Positions 1 to 11,400 of a DNA stretch of 64,000 nucleotides are shown here, in pieces. Source of the stretch: Wyeomyia smithii (Eukaryota; Arthropoda; Insecta; Diptera; Culicidae); the NCBI RefSeq assembly GCF_029784165.1, contig NC_073695.1:234285844-234349843 (forward strand), given 5' to 3'. Both the position numbers and the translations under genes were made by a program. Below the pieces are notes generated by a model. That model was not told where the DNA came from. It made no database searches and saw nothing but the letters and a program-made list of their open reading frames with translations. How positions within the stretch are numbered: position 1 is the stretch's first letter; each line of letters opens with the position of its first letter.

Positions 1-741
1 TTACATAAAAAGAGGTTTTACTGTGAACGATTGACGAATATCCGGTTATCACCCGAGTGTGGTATATTCGGAACTGGGATGACCCCACATAACATTTTCC
101 AAAATAACGACTTCTGGTTTCAGGAAAATAATCTAAAGTGGTATTTGGCCAACCATTCAATACTTCCGAACTCCATACGTCATTTTGAAATCCGAAATGG
201 CGATTTCCTGTTTCTGTAAAACATCCCCAAATCACAAAATACAATCCAATATGGGTATTTCCGTTCTATGCGTTCTCAGAATGTTAAAGTACTTTAAGGG
301 ATGTTGGACGTATAAGATGTGAAATATTTTTGAAGTGAGTTGTGCTAATAATGCAATGAATTATAAAAAATGATTCCTAATTTTCAAACTTTCGATCCCG
401 AGCATCGCCGGGAACGTTCAACTAGTACAATATAATCTAAGAACGGGGACAATCCGTACCAATCGATCCGTATGTAAGAAGTAATATGATTCGTTTGGAG
501 TGACAAAGCTAAGAAAGCACACTCCTTTGTTGACCAATCTCCTTATGTTCGGGTTAAAAAACCAAGGATATAGCGCCTTTACTCGCTTCAACTGTTACGG
601 TTGGAACTTGAGTACTAACTCTAGTTCTAGCATTTTTAGCTTATGGTTATAGCGCCATTATTCGTTCTCTGAAAGGAATATGAATTAGGAAATATATTTG
701 AGTTCAATATATGCTAAGAGTGTGTGTATATTCCCTGTTTC
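1..741. other. No gene recognised
   Basis: I see no protein family, RNA gene or clear repeat boundary here. The sequence is AT-rich with short chance open frames only. It lies downstream of the possible minus-strand exon at 742-994 and could hold its 3' untranslated region, but I found no clear AATAAA on that strand close to the stop. Confidence 0.5.
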
Positions 742-994
742 TTAAGCAAAATTAATGGCTCCCTTCGCTTGTGAACGATCACTTGGAACGAACTCACCAT
801 CCAGAATTCCGTTCTTGTCGACGTTCGGACCCAAACTGCTATTGGAATCGAAACCAAACATGCTTTGACCTTGAACGCCTGCAGCGACAGCGACGAAATG
901 ATGGTGGTCAACCTTTTTGATTTCCAAATTTTTCACTGTTGTCACTGCCACTTTTACTGGAAAGGCTTTTGTTCCAAAGCAACTCGACTCTGAT
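742..994 (-). CDS. Possible terminal coding exon, unknown protein
   Basis: On the minus strand a frame stays open from 1026 down to a TAA at 742-744. A TTCTAG at 995-1000 could be a splice acceptor, giving an 84-codon 3' exon. The peptide is not low-complexity: it includes a VDHHHFVAVAAG stretch and a GPNVDKNGILDGEFVPSD stretch and ends AKGAINFA. I do not recognise the family. Upstream exons would lie at higher coordinates but I cannot identify them. It could equally be a decayed element or a chance frame. The call rests only on composition and a plausible acceptor. Confidence 0.22.
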
Positions 995-2436
995 CTAGAA
1001 ATACTACCAAACGTGGGTCTCTGATGCTACCACGAACGCCTGTTTCTACTATTTCGCTGAAGGTTATTATGCCAGATCGATCTGGGATGGTATTTTTTTT
1101 TATTCCTGAAACACTTTAATGACAACACCTCAAGCACGTAACAATAAAACACCATTGCACTGCTGGTAATCAAGAAAATGTACCACGAAGAACATAATTT
1201 GCGAATTTTTATAGTAAAATTTAAATCGCGTCAAAAATTTACGTCTATTCGCGATTTTGGCTTGCTGTGATCATGGCGCCAATGTAGTAGATGGGTACTA
1301 AAATAAAATATAGAATCTATTGCCCGGAATTTACGTTGTCCCGTTTCGGTCATTGCACTTCCTAGCTGCGACCTTCACATTCAACTTCCGCAGCTCTCTA
1401 ATCAGGAAACCTACGTTTCGATGAGACTCCTTACATTTCAAATACCAAGATCCCAATAATCGTTGTTTTTTTTTTTTTTTCGAACGCCTAGATTCTTGCC
1501 GATTATTCCGTTCCGTATTATTATCTGGATTGTTCGTTGTAATTCACTTTCGATATGCTACCTTACTAGCGCTGCGATACCTAATCTCGCAACGGGGTTG
1601 CCGTCTTGAATATAATGACTAAATATAACTGGCGAGGCATCGTATTTCATGATTCAGCCATCCGTTCCGAGTCAGACGCGATTATACTCCGTAAATAAAA
1701 ATATCGTCAACCTCAGCTTACAATCCTAAATTCCACTATGACTTTAGTTGCCAACTGACGCGAAGATTTTCAAATTGAGGAGCGGGGAGGAATGTGTATA
1801 TTGGCCTTTGAAAGATAAAAGCTAATACGTATACTGCCCTTCCAAGCATAGTTGTCCCAGCGTGCATAAGATTTGTATAGAACATGGGACTACTATGATT
1901 GGAACGGCAGTATAATGAATGATTAATTTTTATACGAATTTCAGCTTATTTTTTTGAGTTTCTAGCCTGCTTTACGTTTACGTTTACGTTTTGGACATAT
2001 GCCTTCCAGGAGCCTTTTTTTTTGTAAGATTTGGACCACTGCGACCATTGTTTTGATCTTTTGTGGTATTCTAGGAGCCTTACTGGCCCGGAGAAATTTT
2101 GCGTTCAGCCGGAGAGCCGAAAAATACCTCCCAGACACGGAGAAGTGGCAATCCTACTTACTAGAGACGTTTTTTTATCCCACAAGCTCACCTCGTTTTG
2201 ACCTTGCAGCTACCTAACTGCTGTCAAAACCCTTCTTTATTCGCTCGATTTTGACCCAGTATTGAATTGGCGTGCTGCCCGAAGTGAACCGTAAAATTTG
2301 TAAAATTCAACCCACTACCGCACGTGCTTAGTTCGAAAACAATTATCTGGCATCTCTTTCTTACTTGCGTCGTAAATCGCGATGTCGTGGTTGAAAATCG
2401 TTTTAGAATAATCAATTAAGCCACGATTTTAGTACC
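995..2436. other. No gene recognised
   Basis: No recognisable gene. A poly-T run lies near 1,465-1,480 and a short GTTTAC tandem repeat near 1,972-1,992. The 72-codon plus-strand frame at 1,999-2,217 has no family signature and I do not call it. Confidence 0.45.
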
Positions 2437-2560
2437 TCACAAAGCCGCATTTTAAATTTGGGTATTCAAAATTAAATATATTCTTTCGGCTTTAATGATT
2501 CAAAACAAAACGAATCAACGTGAAACTTTCTTCGTTGCTTTCAACAGGTTTTTCTGACCC
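2437..2560 (+). repeat. Diverged repeat, copy 1 (partner at 4,146-4,280)
   Basis: This stretch aligns by eye with 4,146-4,280. Shared blocks include the GGGTATYCAAAATTAAAT block and AATCAACGTGAAACTTTC followed by a conserved CAGGTTTT. The copies are far more diverged than the other repeat pairs in the window. They may be two old copies of one element that the TTAA-flanked MITE at 2,746 later landed between. No coding capacity is evident. Confidence 0.5.
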
Positions 2561-2745
2561 ATCCGAATAACAATTATATTGAAACACGTATGAGCACACC
2601 CACGCTTGAAATCACTTTCAGTGATTTCGCGATTTTAGTACAGTAAACCGTGGTGGCGCTAATAACACTATCTCTTTTTTGAATTTGTGATAAAAAGCGC
2701 TCGTAGAACTTGGAATTTGTCGGAATATCAACTGATTGTGTTTAA

Positions 2746-3475
2746 CCCGTAAAGACCCGGGACGAAACTTGTTTCTTGAAAATGTTGGAATTTTATGCAA
2801 GGGGAATAGTTGCTCTAAGTTTTGGTAAAGGTGCCACCCCTCTGGACCCCTCCCCATTTTCGTGAGACGCAAATATGTTTGTGTTTTTTTCTAATTTTTT
2901 AAACAAATTGAGCAAACACTGGGAATTTTCATACGTATCAATTGCTCCATGTCTCAAATCATGTCAGGTGGATGAAATATGGTATGTTCGAGTGAATTTT
3001 GGGGTATCTAAATTATTTCAGTACAAAATTACAGAACTACGTATTTTCATAAGAATTCAAATAAGAAAATTGTTCTTCAAATTTTAAGCTCTACATTTTT
3101 GAAGTAAGGTCTCTTGAATCAATATGCGATTAAATATTTATTTTAGCATGCAAATATTTTGAGAAAAACGAGTTTAAATTCACAAAAGTACGTATTTTCA
3201 CGGAAACCTGATTCTCTCAGTCTTCCACAGTAGGTTTCAACTTGGCTCTTCAATTTTCAAGTTCTATATTTCTAGAGTATCGTCTTCTGAATCCAAAGAT
3301 GCTGAAATATTTATTCTAGCATGCACAAATTTAGAGAAAAACGAGTTTGAAATCACTAAAGTACGAGTTCTTATAAAAACTTGATTTTCTCCAAATCTGT
3401 GCATGCTAGAAAAAATCTTTCATCATCTTTCACCAGCATTTTCAAAAAACAAGTTCCGTCCCGGGTCTTTACGGG
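2746..3475. mobile_element. TTAA-flanked MITE (piggyBac-like)
   Basis: A 730-bp element is bounded by TTAA on both sides (2,742-2,745 and 3,476-3,479). Its terminal inverted repeats are nearly identical for about 39 bp and begin CCCGTAAAGACCCGGGACG. TTAA target duplications with CCC-type termini are typical of piggyBac-family elements. No transposase remains, so this is a non-autonomous copy. The interior contains a roughly 172-bp direct repeat. Confidence 0.8.
3072..3415 (+). repeat. Two tandem ~172-bp repeats inside the MITE
   Basis: The block starting CTTCAAATTTTAAG near 3,072 recurs about 172 bp later, near 3,244. Both copies carry the landmarks TTCTTGAATC/TTCTGAATCC, TAGCATGCA and GAGAAAAACGAGTTT. 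A third partial copy may precede them near 2,900-3,060. Internal tandem repeats of this kind are common in satellite-like MITE interiors. Confidence 0.6.
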
Positions 3476-3479
3476 TTAA

Positions 3480-6225
3480 ATATGTCTACATTACTACTAT
3501 TCATGCATTTTATGCTATTTAAATAGTGTTTTTCAGGCTAAAATATAAATTGAAAATAAACTGGATTTTGAGCGATACTCAAACTGCGAAACGTGATTTT
3601 TTTTTTCGTTTCGAACATGTTGCTAGTTCTTGAGATAATAAAATATTAATACCTACAATGATTTTCATTCGCATTTTTGCAATTTTTTTTTTCAAAAGCA
3701 ATGTGTTGAGTCCTAATAATCTCAATAGCGTATTACCTATTTCCTTCTTAACGACACATTCTAAGACGTCACATAACATGCAACTTTGGACTATCGGATA
3801 GCCATAACCACGTGGACTAGTTTTTAGTGATTTTAGACGCTCTTACTCTCTGTGGACAGTCGTTCAAATGTATTCTAAATGTTAGGTATGAATCTTGTGC
3901 ATTCACCAATATAAACTGTGCACGTGGAGTGTGAATGGCCCTCAAATGAATTACAATCTATGTAAAAATTTTAGAACATATTTAAACACAGAAGAATTGT
4001 TGCTAAAGTTTTAAAGTAGTAACTGGATCTTGCTCAATGCATTCCAGTACTCATTTAAAAAACATCAAACAATTTTGTATACAGAATATTCTTAAAATAT
4101 TTAAGATGTATTAAAAAAAAGTGATCAAAGTTACCCCAGTTTACGGTACCTCATTTTAATTTTTAATGTGGGTATCCAAAATTAAATTTCTTCTCTCGCC
4201 TACCATCTTACGCAGCTTTTTCGAAGCAAAACTAATCAACGTGAAACTTTCACCGTCGAAAGATACAGGTTTTCCTAATAATGATCGCTGCTATAGAATA
4301 ATCGACGAAGATCAGTGTGATATATGCGAACCACTGAAGTACGACAAAAAATATATTAAGTAACGCAAAATTGATTTTCCCGTCATTAACATACGTGATA
4401 TACTGAAAGATTTTCGGCTAAATATATTTATCAAGAAGCATACTTGATTACAGACGACATTATTGGAAGGAGTTCCCAAGAGAAAACCTGTTCAACAACT
4501 CAACATGCTGACTTACTGCCATTGCTGGAAAATGTGCATGTGAATGCCATGAATTTTTTTTTTTTCTTCTGCAATACCCATATGTATCATATGATATATG
4601 AACGACAACGTGTTTTGAGAAACCAAACAACTTGAAAGGTGTTGTGATAAGTTCAATCTCAGTAGAAGCTGCACTACATACAGAGGTACGATCACCGGTA
4701 AAAGTGAGCTGTTAATAATCAGGCCAATAGTAACTGTTTTTTCTGAGTTGAGTTAATTTTAAACAAAAAAAAAAATTACTGCGCAGCTCTAATTATAATA
4801 CTGATATCAATAATCAGTCCAGTTGACCAGATAGCATAGTTCAAAAGGCAGATAGTATAGTTCAAAAATTCAATAGAATTAAACCCAAAACAATCTATTG
4901 CTACGTCATGTAACCTACTGTGAATTGTATGGGACAATGATAAGACCAAGCAATATGCCAAAATTCACGTGACATGAAATTAGCACGCGTTGGTGTCGGC
5001 CGGCAATGCTATTGTATTCGAAAGGTTACTTTTAATCATTGAGAGTCCAATAACCGACGCTCGGGGATTCTAACAAACAATTCAACGGTACTTTGCGTAG
5101 TGTACGACATGAATTTCGAATGTGCACACCGTGGTTACGTGACTTGTGTCGTTGTTCAGCCAAGCCAGCTCAAATTGATGCTTCATTTTTATCAAAGTTT
5201 ATTTCTCGAGACTGGGTAATTTTTAGTTCATCTGGTTGTTCACATTTTTAACTATTTCGTAAACGTTAGATTATTTAACCGATCATATGATTAAGTCGGT
5301 AAGATGCAGACACAGATTTATTACCCAATGCACACAAGTACTGGTTTCTTCATAGTTACATCTTAAAACCACTGTCATTTGATTCAGTAAATGTGCACAG
5401 TCGCTGTGACAGTCGGTAAGCTGTTATGTATATGTACTTTTGCACGGATCGATCAATATCGTAATTAATAATAGCGGCACAGGGTGACCGCCACTGCTTG
5501 ACTTACATGCCGCAATTAGTGTTATCTTGTCGGTACGTTTGCGAAGAGCCGCCAGTGATGGTCAGTCATGCGTTCCACAACGTTCTTTTTTTATCTCAAA
5601 TCCTATCTGTCTTTCGTACACGTGAAAACAACACTAAGGCTTCGTAATTTATTTTAACTGTTTTTGTTGCCGTTATCAGTCGAGTCATTAAAGTCGTATT
5701 AAAACACAAGTAAATATAAAAACAATGTTGTGATGTTCCTGGTTATACAGGTTTTTACTATAAGTGTGTCAATTATGTTTGCTCCAGTCTCAGCTAGATA
5801 TGGCGAACCGTCGTCAAAAATCCAGTTTTGGCTTTGTAGAATTCGGTAATTTTACATTTTTAGAGCATGTTATCACTCATACCTATTTTGGAACCACTTC
5901 GCACAGCCAGTGTTTTACTGTATTCAGAAGTGACAACGTACTTTTAGGAAGAATCTTTGTTTAAAAATTGAACCGTGGTTTTGGGCGAGCAAATTTGAGC
6001 TGTTGTTTGAGTTGGTAAGCGTCGCTAAAAATTGATCTCCGAAAAGTTAATTATCAAAAAACAATTGTTCTTCTTTCATTAAACTTTTTGGCGATTCTCT
6101 TTTAGAGGGCCACACCGAAATTGGTATTCTTATCTAATTGAAACTGTTGAAAGTAAGCATCTGTAAACAGTTTTAATTAGAATGACAATTTCAGTGCCGT
6201 TATGTAGACTTTTCTGTTCACTTAT
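3480..6225. other. No gene recognised
   Basis: Apart from the diverged repeat at 4,146-4,280, I see no gene, RNA or bounded element. Short open frames such as 4,166-4,363 lie over the repeat and have no family signature. Sequence around 4,980-5,700 looks single-copy within this window. Confidence 0.45.
4146..4280 (+). repeat. Diverged repeat, copy 2 (partner at 2,437-2,560)
   Basis: Second copy of the old repeat described at 2,437. Both begin near a GTACCTCA motif and share the AATCAACGTGAAACTTTC block. A 65-codon frame at 4,166-4,363 overlaps it, but the same frame is not preserved in the other copy, which argues against coding function. Confidence 0.5.
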
Positions 6226-6844
6226 CTGCCGGTACCCGCATAACTGTCCCATACTGATTTTGGTCACTTTTTAGTTATCATCGGGAATCGACTCAATTGT
6301 TATCATATTTTCTGGAAAAAAAAGGAAAATTGATACTTTTGTATGGGAAAACATGGGAAAAATACCAAGTTGTTTTTGTCCCATATTGAAAGTACCCGCA
6401 TTACAGTCCTACTGCATAGTGATACAAACTGCAAACGTATAATTTTGCTCCAGATTAGTGTATATCGGATTATTTTAGGCATATAGAAGTATGTCATTTA
6501 ATTAACTAGACTAGTGTTGTTTTTCTGTAGTACAATCTACGTTGCCAATGATACTGCCGGTTGCTGGTTGAATTTATATGTGATGGGACAAAATATGCGA
6601 ATACTTTTTAAAAGGAACCCGCATATTTTGTCCCATTTTGTCTTTTTTTCAAGTTATATAACGTAAAACCAATTCCATCCATGGTTTTTTGCTCTCAACG
6701 ATAAACTTGTAGTGCCATGAAACTGTTATGGTCATTGGTTCTGGATGTAATTGCTGGAAATCCGAAAATTCACGGATAACATTGAATCGCCGTTTTCCCA
6801 ACATGTTGTTTTTCATTATGGGACAGTTATCCGGGTACCGGCAG
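6226..6844. mobile_element. Inverted-repeat MITE with internal hairpin
   Basis: A 619-bp element has inverted termini beginning CTGCCGGTACCCGCATAACT (one mismatch between arms). It is flanked by TTAT on both sides (6,222-6,225 and 6,845-6,848). The interior repeats the GTCCCAT motif several times and includes a separate hairpin at about 6,582-6,641 with a stem built on ATGGGACAAAATATGCG. No transposase is present. The superfamily is uncertain because a TTAT duplication is not diagnostic. Confidence 0.7.
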
Positions 6845-7369
6845 TTATGTTATATGTCTGCTAGCGTCTTTTATATTTTAATTTTAATGACTGCAGTGCT
6901 CTAATGAAATTACGCCTTACCTGTTAGTTGATGTCTGCAATAAATTAAATCACGTCACGTTCCAAATTCTCCCGTACTTGTCATCCGTAAATAGCAACTG
7001 AATTCCACCAGCTGCACTTCTTGAATCCGAGCGAATGAAACTCGGGAGTTCCACTCGGTCGATTTTATTTTTTGTTTTTTTTTTGCCGAATCTGTTGCTA
7101 TAGTATTGATTAAATGGTTAATATACGGCAAGGTCAAGTTCATTTCGTCATTTTTGTGGCAACCATACTTTGTAACCTATATCGAAATACTGAACAGAAC
7201 ATGCAACACAACCTGCACAACCTGTCTGTCGCTGTTTGTTTTTATGCTTCTAGTCACCTTTTCGAGCGATTTGCTGTTACCCGTGACAGAAGCCTCTAGG
7301 TTTGACTTGATTTGCAATACAAGAATGTGATTGTGTTGTGACTGTTCTCGGGATACGAACTAACGATTA

Positions 7370-7375
7370 TTTATT
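7370..7375 (-). terminator. Candidate polyadenylation signal for the sulfatase gene
   Basis: AATAAA on the minus strand about 220 bp past the sulfatase stop codon at 7,597. It is the nearest canonical hexamer that I noticed downstream of the gene. Assignment is positional only. Confidence 0.4.
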
Positions 7376-7596
7376 AACTAGAATCTACACTTGTTTTGAA
7401 AAAAAAAAAAAAATTAAACACGTTTACAGTTGCCAAATAAGAATTTAAAACATGGTTTTGCAGTTCAAAAAATCAGTCTCTAGCATAGAATTTAACCTCC
7501 AGCACAACACCTTGAAAGGAAGTTTGTTTTCATATCGGCAGTAAATTTAGGGCACAAGAAATATTCTAAAATAAACACATTCACTATTCAAGATCT

Positions 7597-8415
7597 TCAA
7601 CTTTCCTTCACAGGGCACAATTTGCGTTTGACGTAGGCCACCAGCAGACCTACAGTAATAGCGGCAACTACAAAGATAGCAACCGGTACCGCCACACCAG
7701 AAGAACTGCTTGGTTCATCCTGCCACCAGGTCCAAGTGACATTATAGTAAAGAGGATCGGACCGTGGATCACTAGGTTTGTTTCTCGGTTCCACTGCCGT
7801 TGTGAAGTACTGCTGCACCTCTTGACCTAGTTTTTGCACAATGTCTGGATGGTCCACAGCAGTGTTATTTCTTTCGCATGGATCTTCAATAAGATTAAAA
7901 ATGCAAGGTGCTTTAAGCGGGTCACAAGGAATATCGCTGGGATGAGCTTCACAGCTAATCGACGCATTTTGACGAAGCTCTTTAAGCGGTTCCACATCCA
8001 GCAATAAAACTGTTGCAACCGTTGAATTCGCTACCCTAGCCCAGTATTCCTCTTCGCTGATGGAATCCTCGGTACCGATCATACCCAACCAATAATCGTA
8101 CTTTCCATCCCAAGAAGAACCATTAACGTACTTCCAACCATCTTTGATAAAACTACTGTAGTGGTGTATTCTGTCGATGTTGTTCAACACCACGCTCCGC
8201 ACGTTTCGTGTTGGATCTAGTAGGGTGCGCCACTGATCAACCCCGTCAATCGCACTGCCACGGGGAATATTTTTGATCTGTGCGACTCGAGCAAGCGTCG
8301 GAAGCCAATCACTGGTGTGAAACCATTGATTCGAAATTCGGCCTTCCGTTCCCAGCAGAGGACTCCAAATTATAGCCGGAGTACGGACTGCGCCCTCCCA
8401 AGGACTGTATTTTTG
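7597..8415 (-). CDS. Sulfatase coding exon 5, C-terminal domain and membrane anchor
   Basis: Encodes residues 305-576, starting QKYSPWEGAVRTPA, a conserved sulfatase segment. It continues through the C-terminal small domain with conserved cysteines (CDPLKAPC, EDPCERN) and ends with a hydrophobic helix and VKRKLCPVKES. The stop is at 7,597-7,599. Confidence 0.88.
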   Translation of the reverse strand, partial: QKYSPWEGAVRTPAIIWSPLLGTEGRISNQWFHTSDWLPTLARVAQIKNIPRGSAIDGVDQWRTLLDPTRNVRSVVLNNIDRIHHYSSFIKDGWKYVNGSSWDGKYDYWLGMIGTEDSISEEEYWARVANSTVATVLLLDVEPLKELRQNASISCEAHPSDIPCDPLKAPCIFNLIEDPCERNNTAVDHPDIVQKLGQEVQQYFTTAVEPRNKPSDPRSDPLYYNVTWTWWQDEPSSSSGVAVPVAIFVVAAITVGLLVAYVKRKLCPVKES

Positions 8416-11400
8416 CTAAGAAAATGTGAGGATAAATATTTTTGAATTTGATACAAGTATCAAGCCTTACGCCGCGTAGCGGGAAATTTGATCCAGAATT
8501 GGCATGAGTACCCACGCTCGGAGCTCCATTGTCTGAGAAAAATAAAATGATGCTATTATCTAGCATCTCGCGTTGTTTGAGTGCGCGCACAACTTCACCG
8601 ATTCCTTTATCCATCCTGGAGATCATGGCTAAATAAGAAAAGAAATAGAATAACATTTTCCTATTTTCCACTTGGAATAATCTTACCAGCCAATACACGT
8701 CGATTTTCGTTTTTGATGTATGAAAATCGCTGAACATCCTCTTCGGGGGCTTGCAAAGGATCATCCTCATTTCCGGCATGTGGGGCCAGATGAGTGAGAA
8801 CCAAAAACAGTGGATCCGTCCGATTGTGGTCTTTTACTATCCGAACAGCTTCGCTGTTAAAGAGGTCGGTGGCGTATGTTCCGTTGACAGTGTAGTCCAC
8901 CTCCAGGTCCCGTCGTATATCCAACCCGCGGGTGGAACTCTGAGAACAGTTGTAAATGTTGAATAAAGGAGTTAAAGCCGTATTTTTGGTTTTGGTTATT
9001 TTTGATTATAACCATAGTAGGAAGAAAGGAAATGTTAGTCCGATACTCGTTGATATGAGAGATCGCTAACCTCAACGCAGTGTCACAGGATAAAAGTTGT
9101 GCGAGTAGGGTAACGGGGGTATTTTGGCCCACCCTGTAACATTTTACGCATTTTATCTGATAAATTCAATGAATATTAGAAAACTATGCATGCAACATTG
9201 AATAACACACCTAAGAATCATACTGCACTATAATTTTCGGCGAAAAACTGGCTTTAGGTAGTGTTATTTTGGAATTAGTTCATACATATTCAAAGTCATG
9301 GCTGAGTCAACCCAAAGTCAAGAGGAAGTGGTAATATACAAGTCAACATCCGGAAGCAATTGTAACAAATATGTATGCTTTTGAAACAATTCGTTGTTGT
9401 AGTAACATCAATAAAATGCCATAGAAACAGTTTGTATACTCTAACATGTTGGAAAAAATTGAAAAAGTGGTTAAACGCATGGCCGAAATATGTTTGCCTC
9501 TTTCTGAAGCAAACATATTTTCGCCATGCCAATTTTTGACATCTCTTTGATTACCGTTCGGCTGTTGCACGTGAACAAAGAAGCAGCTTGTGACAATTTA
9601 CTGGTAATTATTTCATAATTTATCACATTTAACGATATGAAATTGGTTGAGAATGCCTGTAAAACCGCTATAAGCCAAATCATTTCATTTTTAGATGCCT
9701 AAAATTTACAGAAATTCACAGCAGAAGGATATTCTCCTCAAACCCACTATTTTTGCTCTAAAAATACCGATGATGATCTTAAATATAATTAGTCCGAACT
9801 ATTTCCATACACGTCTGTAGATATAAAGGTGGGCCATAGTAAAAATTTGGTGGACCAAAATATGTTTTTAGTACCTTGTAGAAATTTGGATATTTCTAGG
9901 ATATTTTTCATTATATTGCATTGTTGAACGGTGTATATTAAACTAGACACTTAGCTTTTAAAAATGGTATAATAGAGTAGGTATTTATGTTGAAAAATTG
10001 TGTTTGTTTTTAATGAACTCTGCGAACACTTCCCAAAGCTGGCCAAAATACCCCCGTTACCCTAGTAGTAGGATATTATTTAAACTAGTTGGCCCGTAGT
10101 GGCTATCCACTTTCAAATGCATTTTGGACTATTAAAAGTTGATATTTAAATGATAGTTTTTTTTTTGTGCAATATGTAAGTATGACACTATCGATAATTC
10201 GATGAAGATGGCAAGCGCTGGCTAAAACCTAATTAATTATCTAAACTGCGATAAATTCTTCGTTCAGTAGATCATGAAAACGCGTGGATTGATTGCTCAC
10301 TCGAAAACGAATCTGAAAAATTGTTTTCTAACGATTTAATATTTTTTTAAATTTCATAACTTGAATGATAGGTCATAATCTCAATTGGTTGATGTTACAT
10401 ATGTTATATTTAAACTAAACTTACCAATAAATAAAAATGAATGTGATTGAAAAAAAAAAACAATTTACAACAACCATTGCTCATGAAAAAATACTGGATT
10501 TCTCAAAAAAATATTCACACATGCAAAAGTTTGCCTCTGCAATTTGTTATTAACAATAGCAAAGCTTGGAATAACTAAGTACTGTCCTCTTTTAATCAAT
10601 AATGGGTAGTTTAGATTACTCTCTAATACCCCGATATAACATCGCACATGATGAATGAAGCGCATGAAACATCTGTCATCTGCGTTCCATCACAGAAACC
10701 TTTTCTAGTGTTGCGTTACAACATAACAAACCTCATCCCATCAAATTTTATGTTGTTATTCCGAAATATCTCAAATCAAAACAGTTGATCAGATTTTACA
10801 TAATTTTTAAAAATAACGACCAATAGCTTAACCCGATCCCGGCGGAGAGAAATCAGTTTTTACCTCAAGGAATGAACTTCAAACTCTTATTACTCATCAA
10901 CTATATACACAATTGACACAAACTGTATTGCATATTAAAGATCAATCTGTTTTCTAACCATGAATAGTTGTATCGTAAAAAATTTCAAGTATAGTTGTTG
11001 AGCTTGAATCAAAGTTTGAATATCACCCGTCGGGAATGGGTTTATTTTATACTGTAGCTTTTTTTGAAATAGCTAAAATTTTCACGTATCAGCAAAATAA
11101 TTATCGCTTTCCCCGTACATCTTGACCGTCGTAGTATACTTAAAGAATTAATTTGGGGTACAATATGAAAAAAAAAATATTGCTCTGTCTTTAAGTACAA
11201 TTTCTTGAGAACATTTTCGTAAATTTTTTTAGAGCTTTGAGTAATAGGAAGAAAGTTGGATAGAATGGCTTTGCTTAGTTACAGCCGGTTATCTTCAATT
11301 TTTATAAATGTTCGTTATTAACGTCTTCAGTAGTTATTGGTTTTTTAATAAACAAATAACTTTTTGCAATCTAATAACTGTACTATTGAAAAATTACAAT

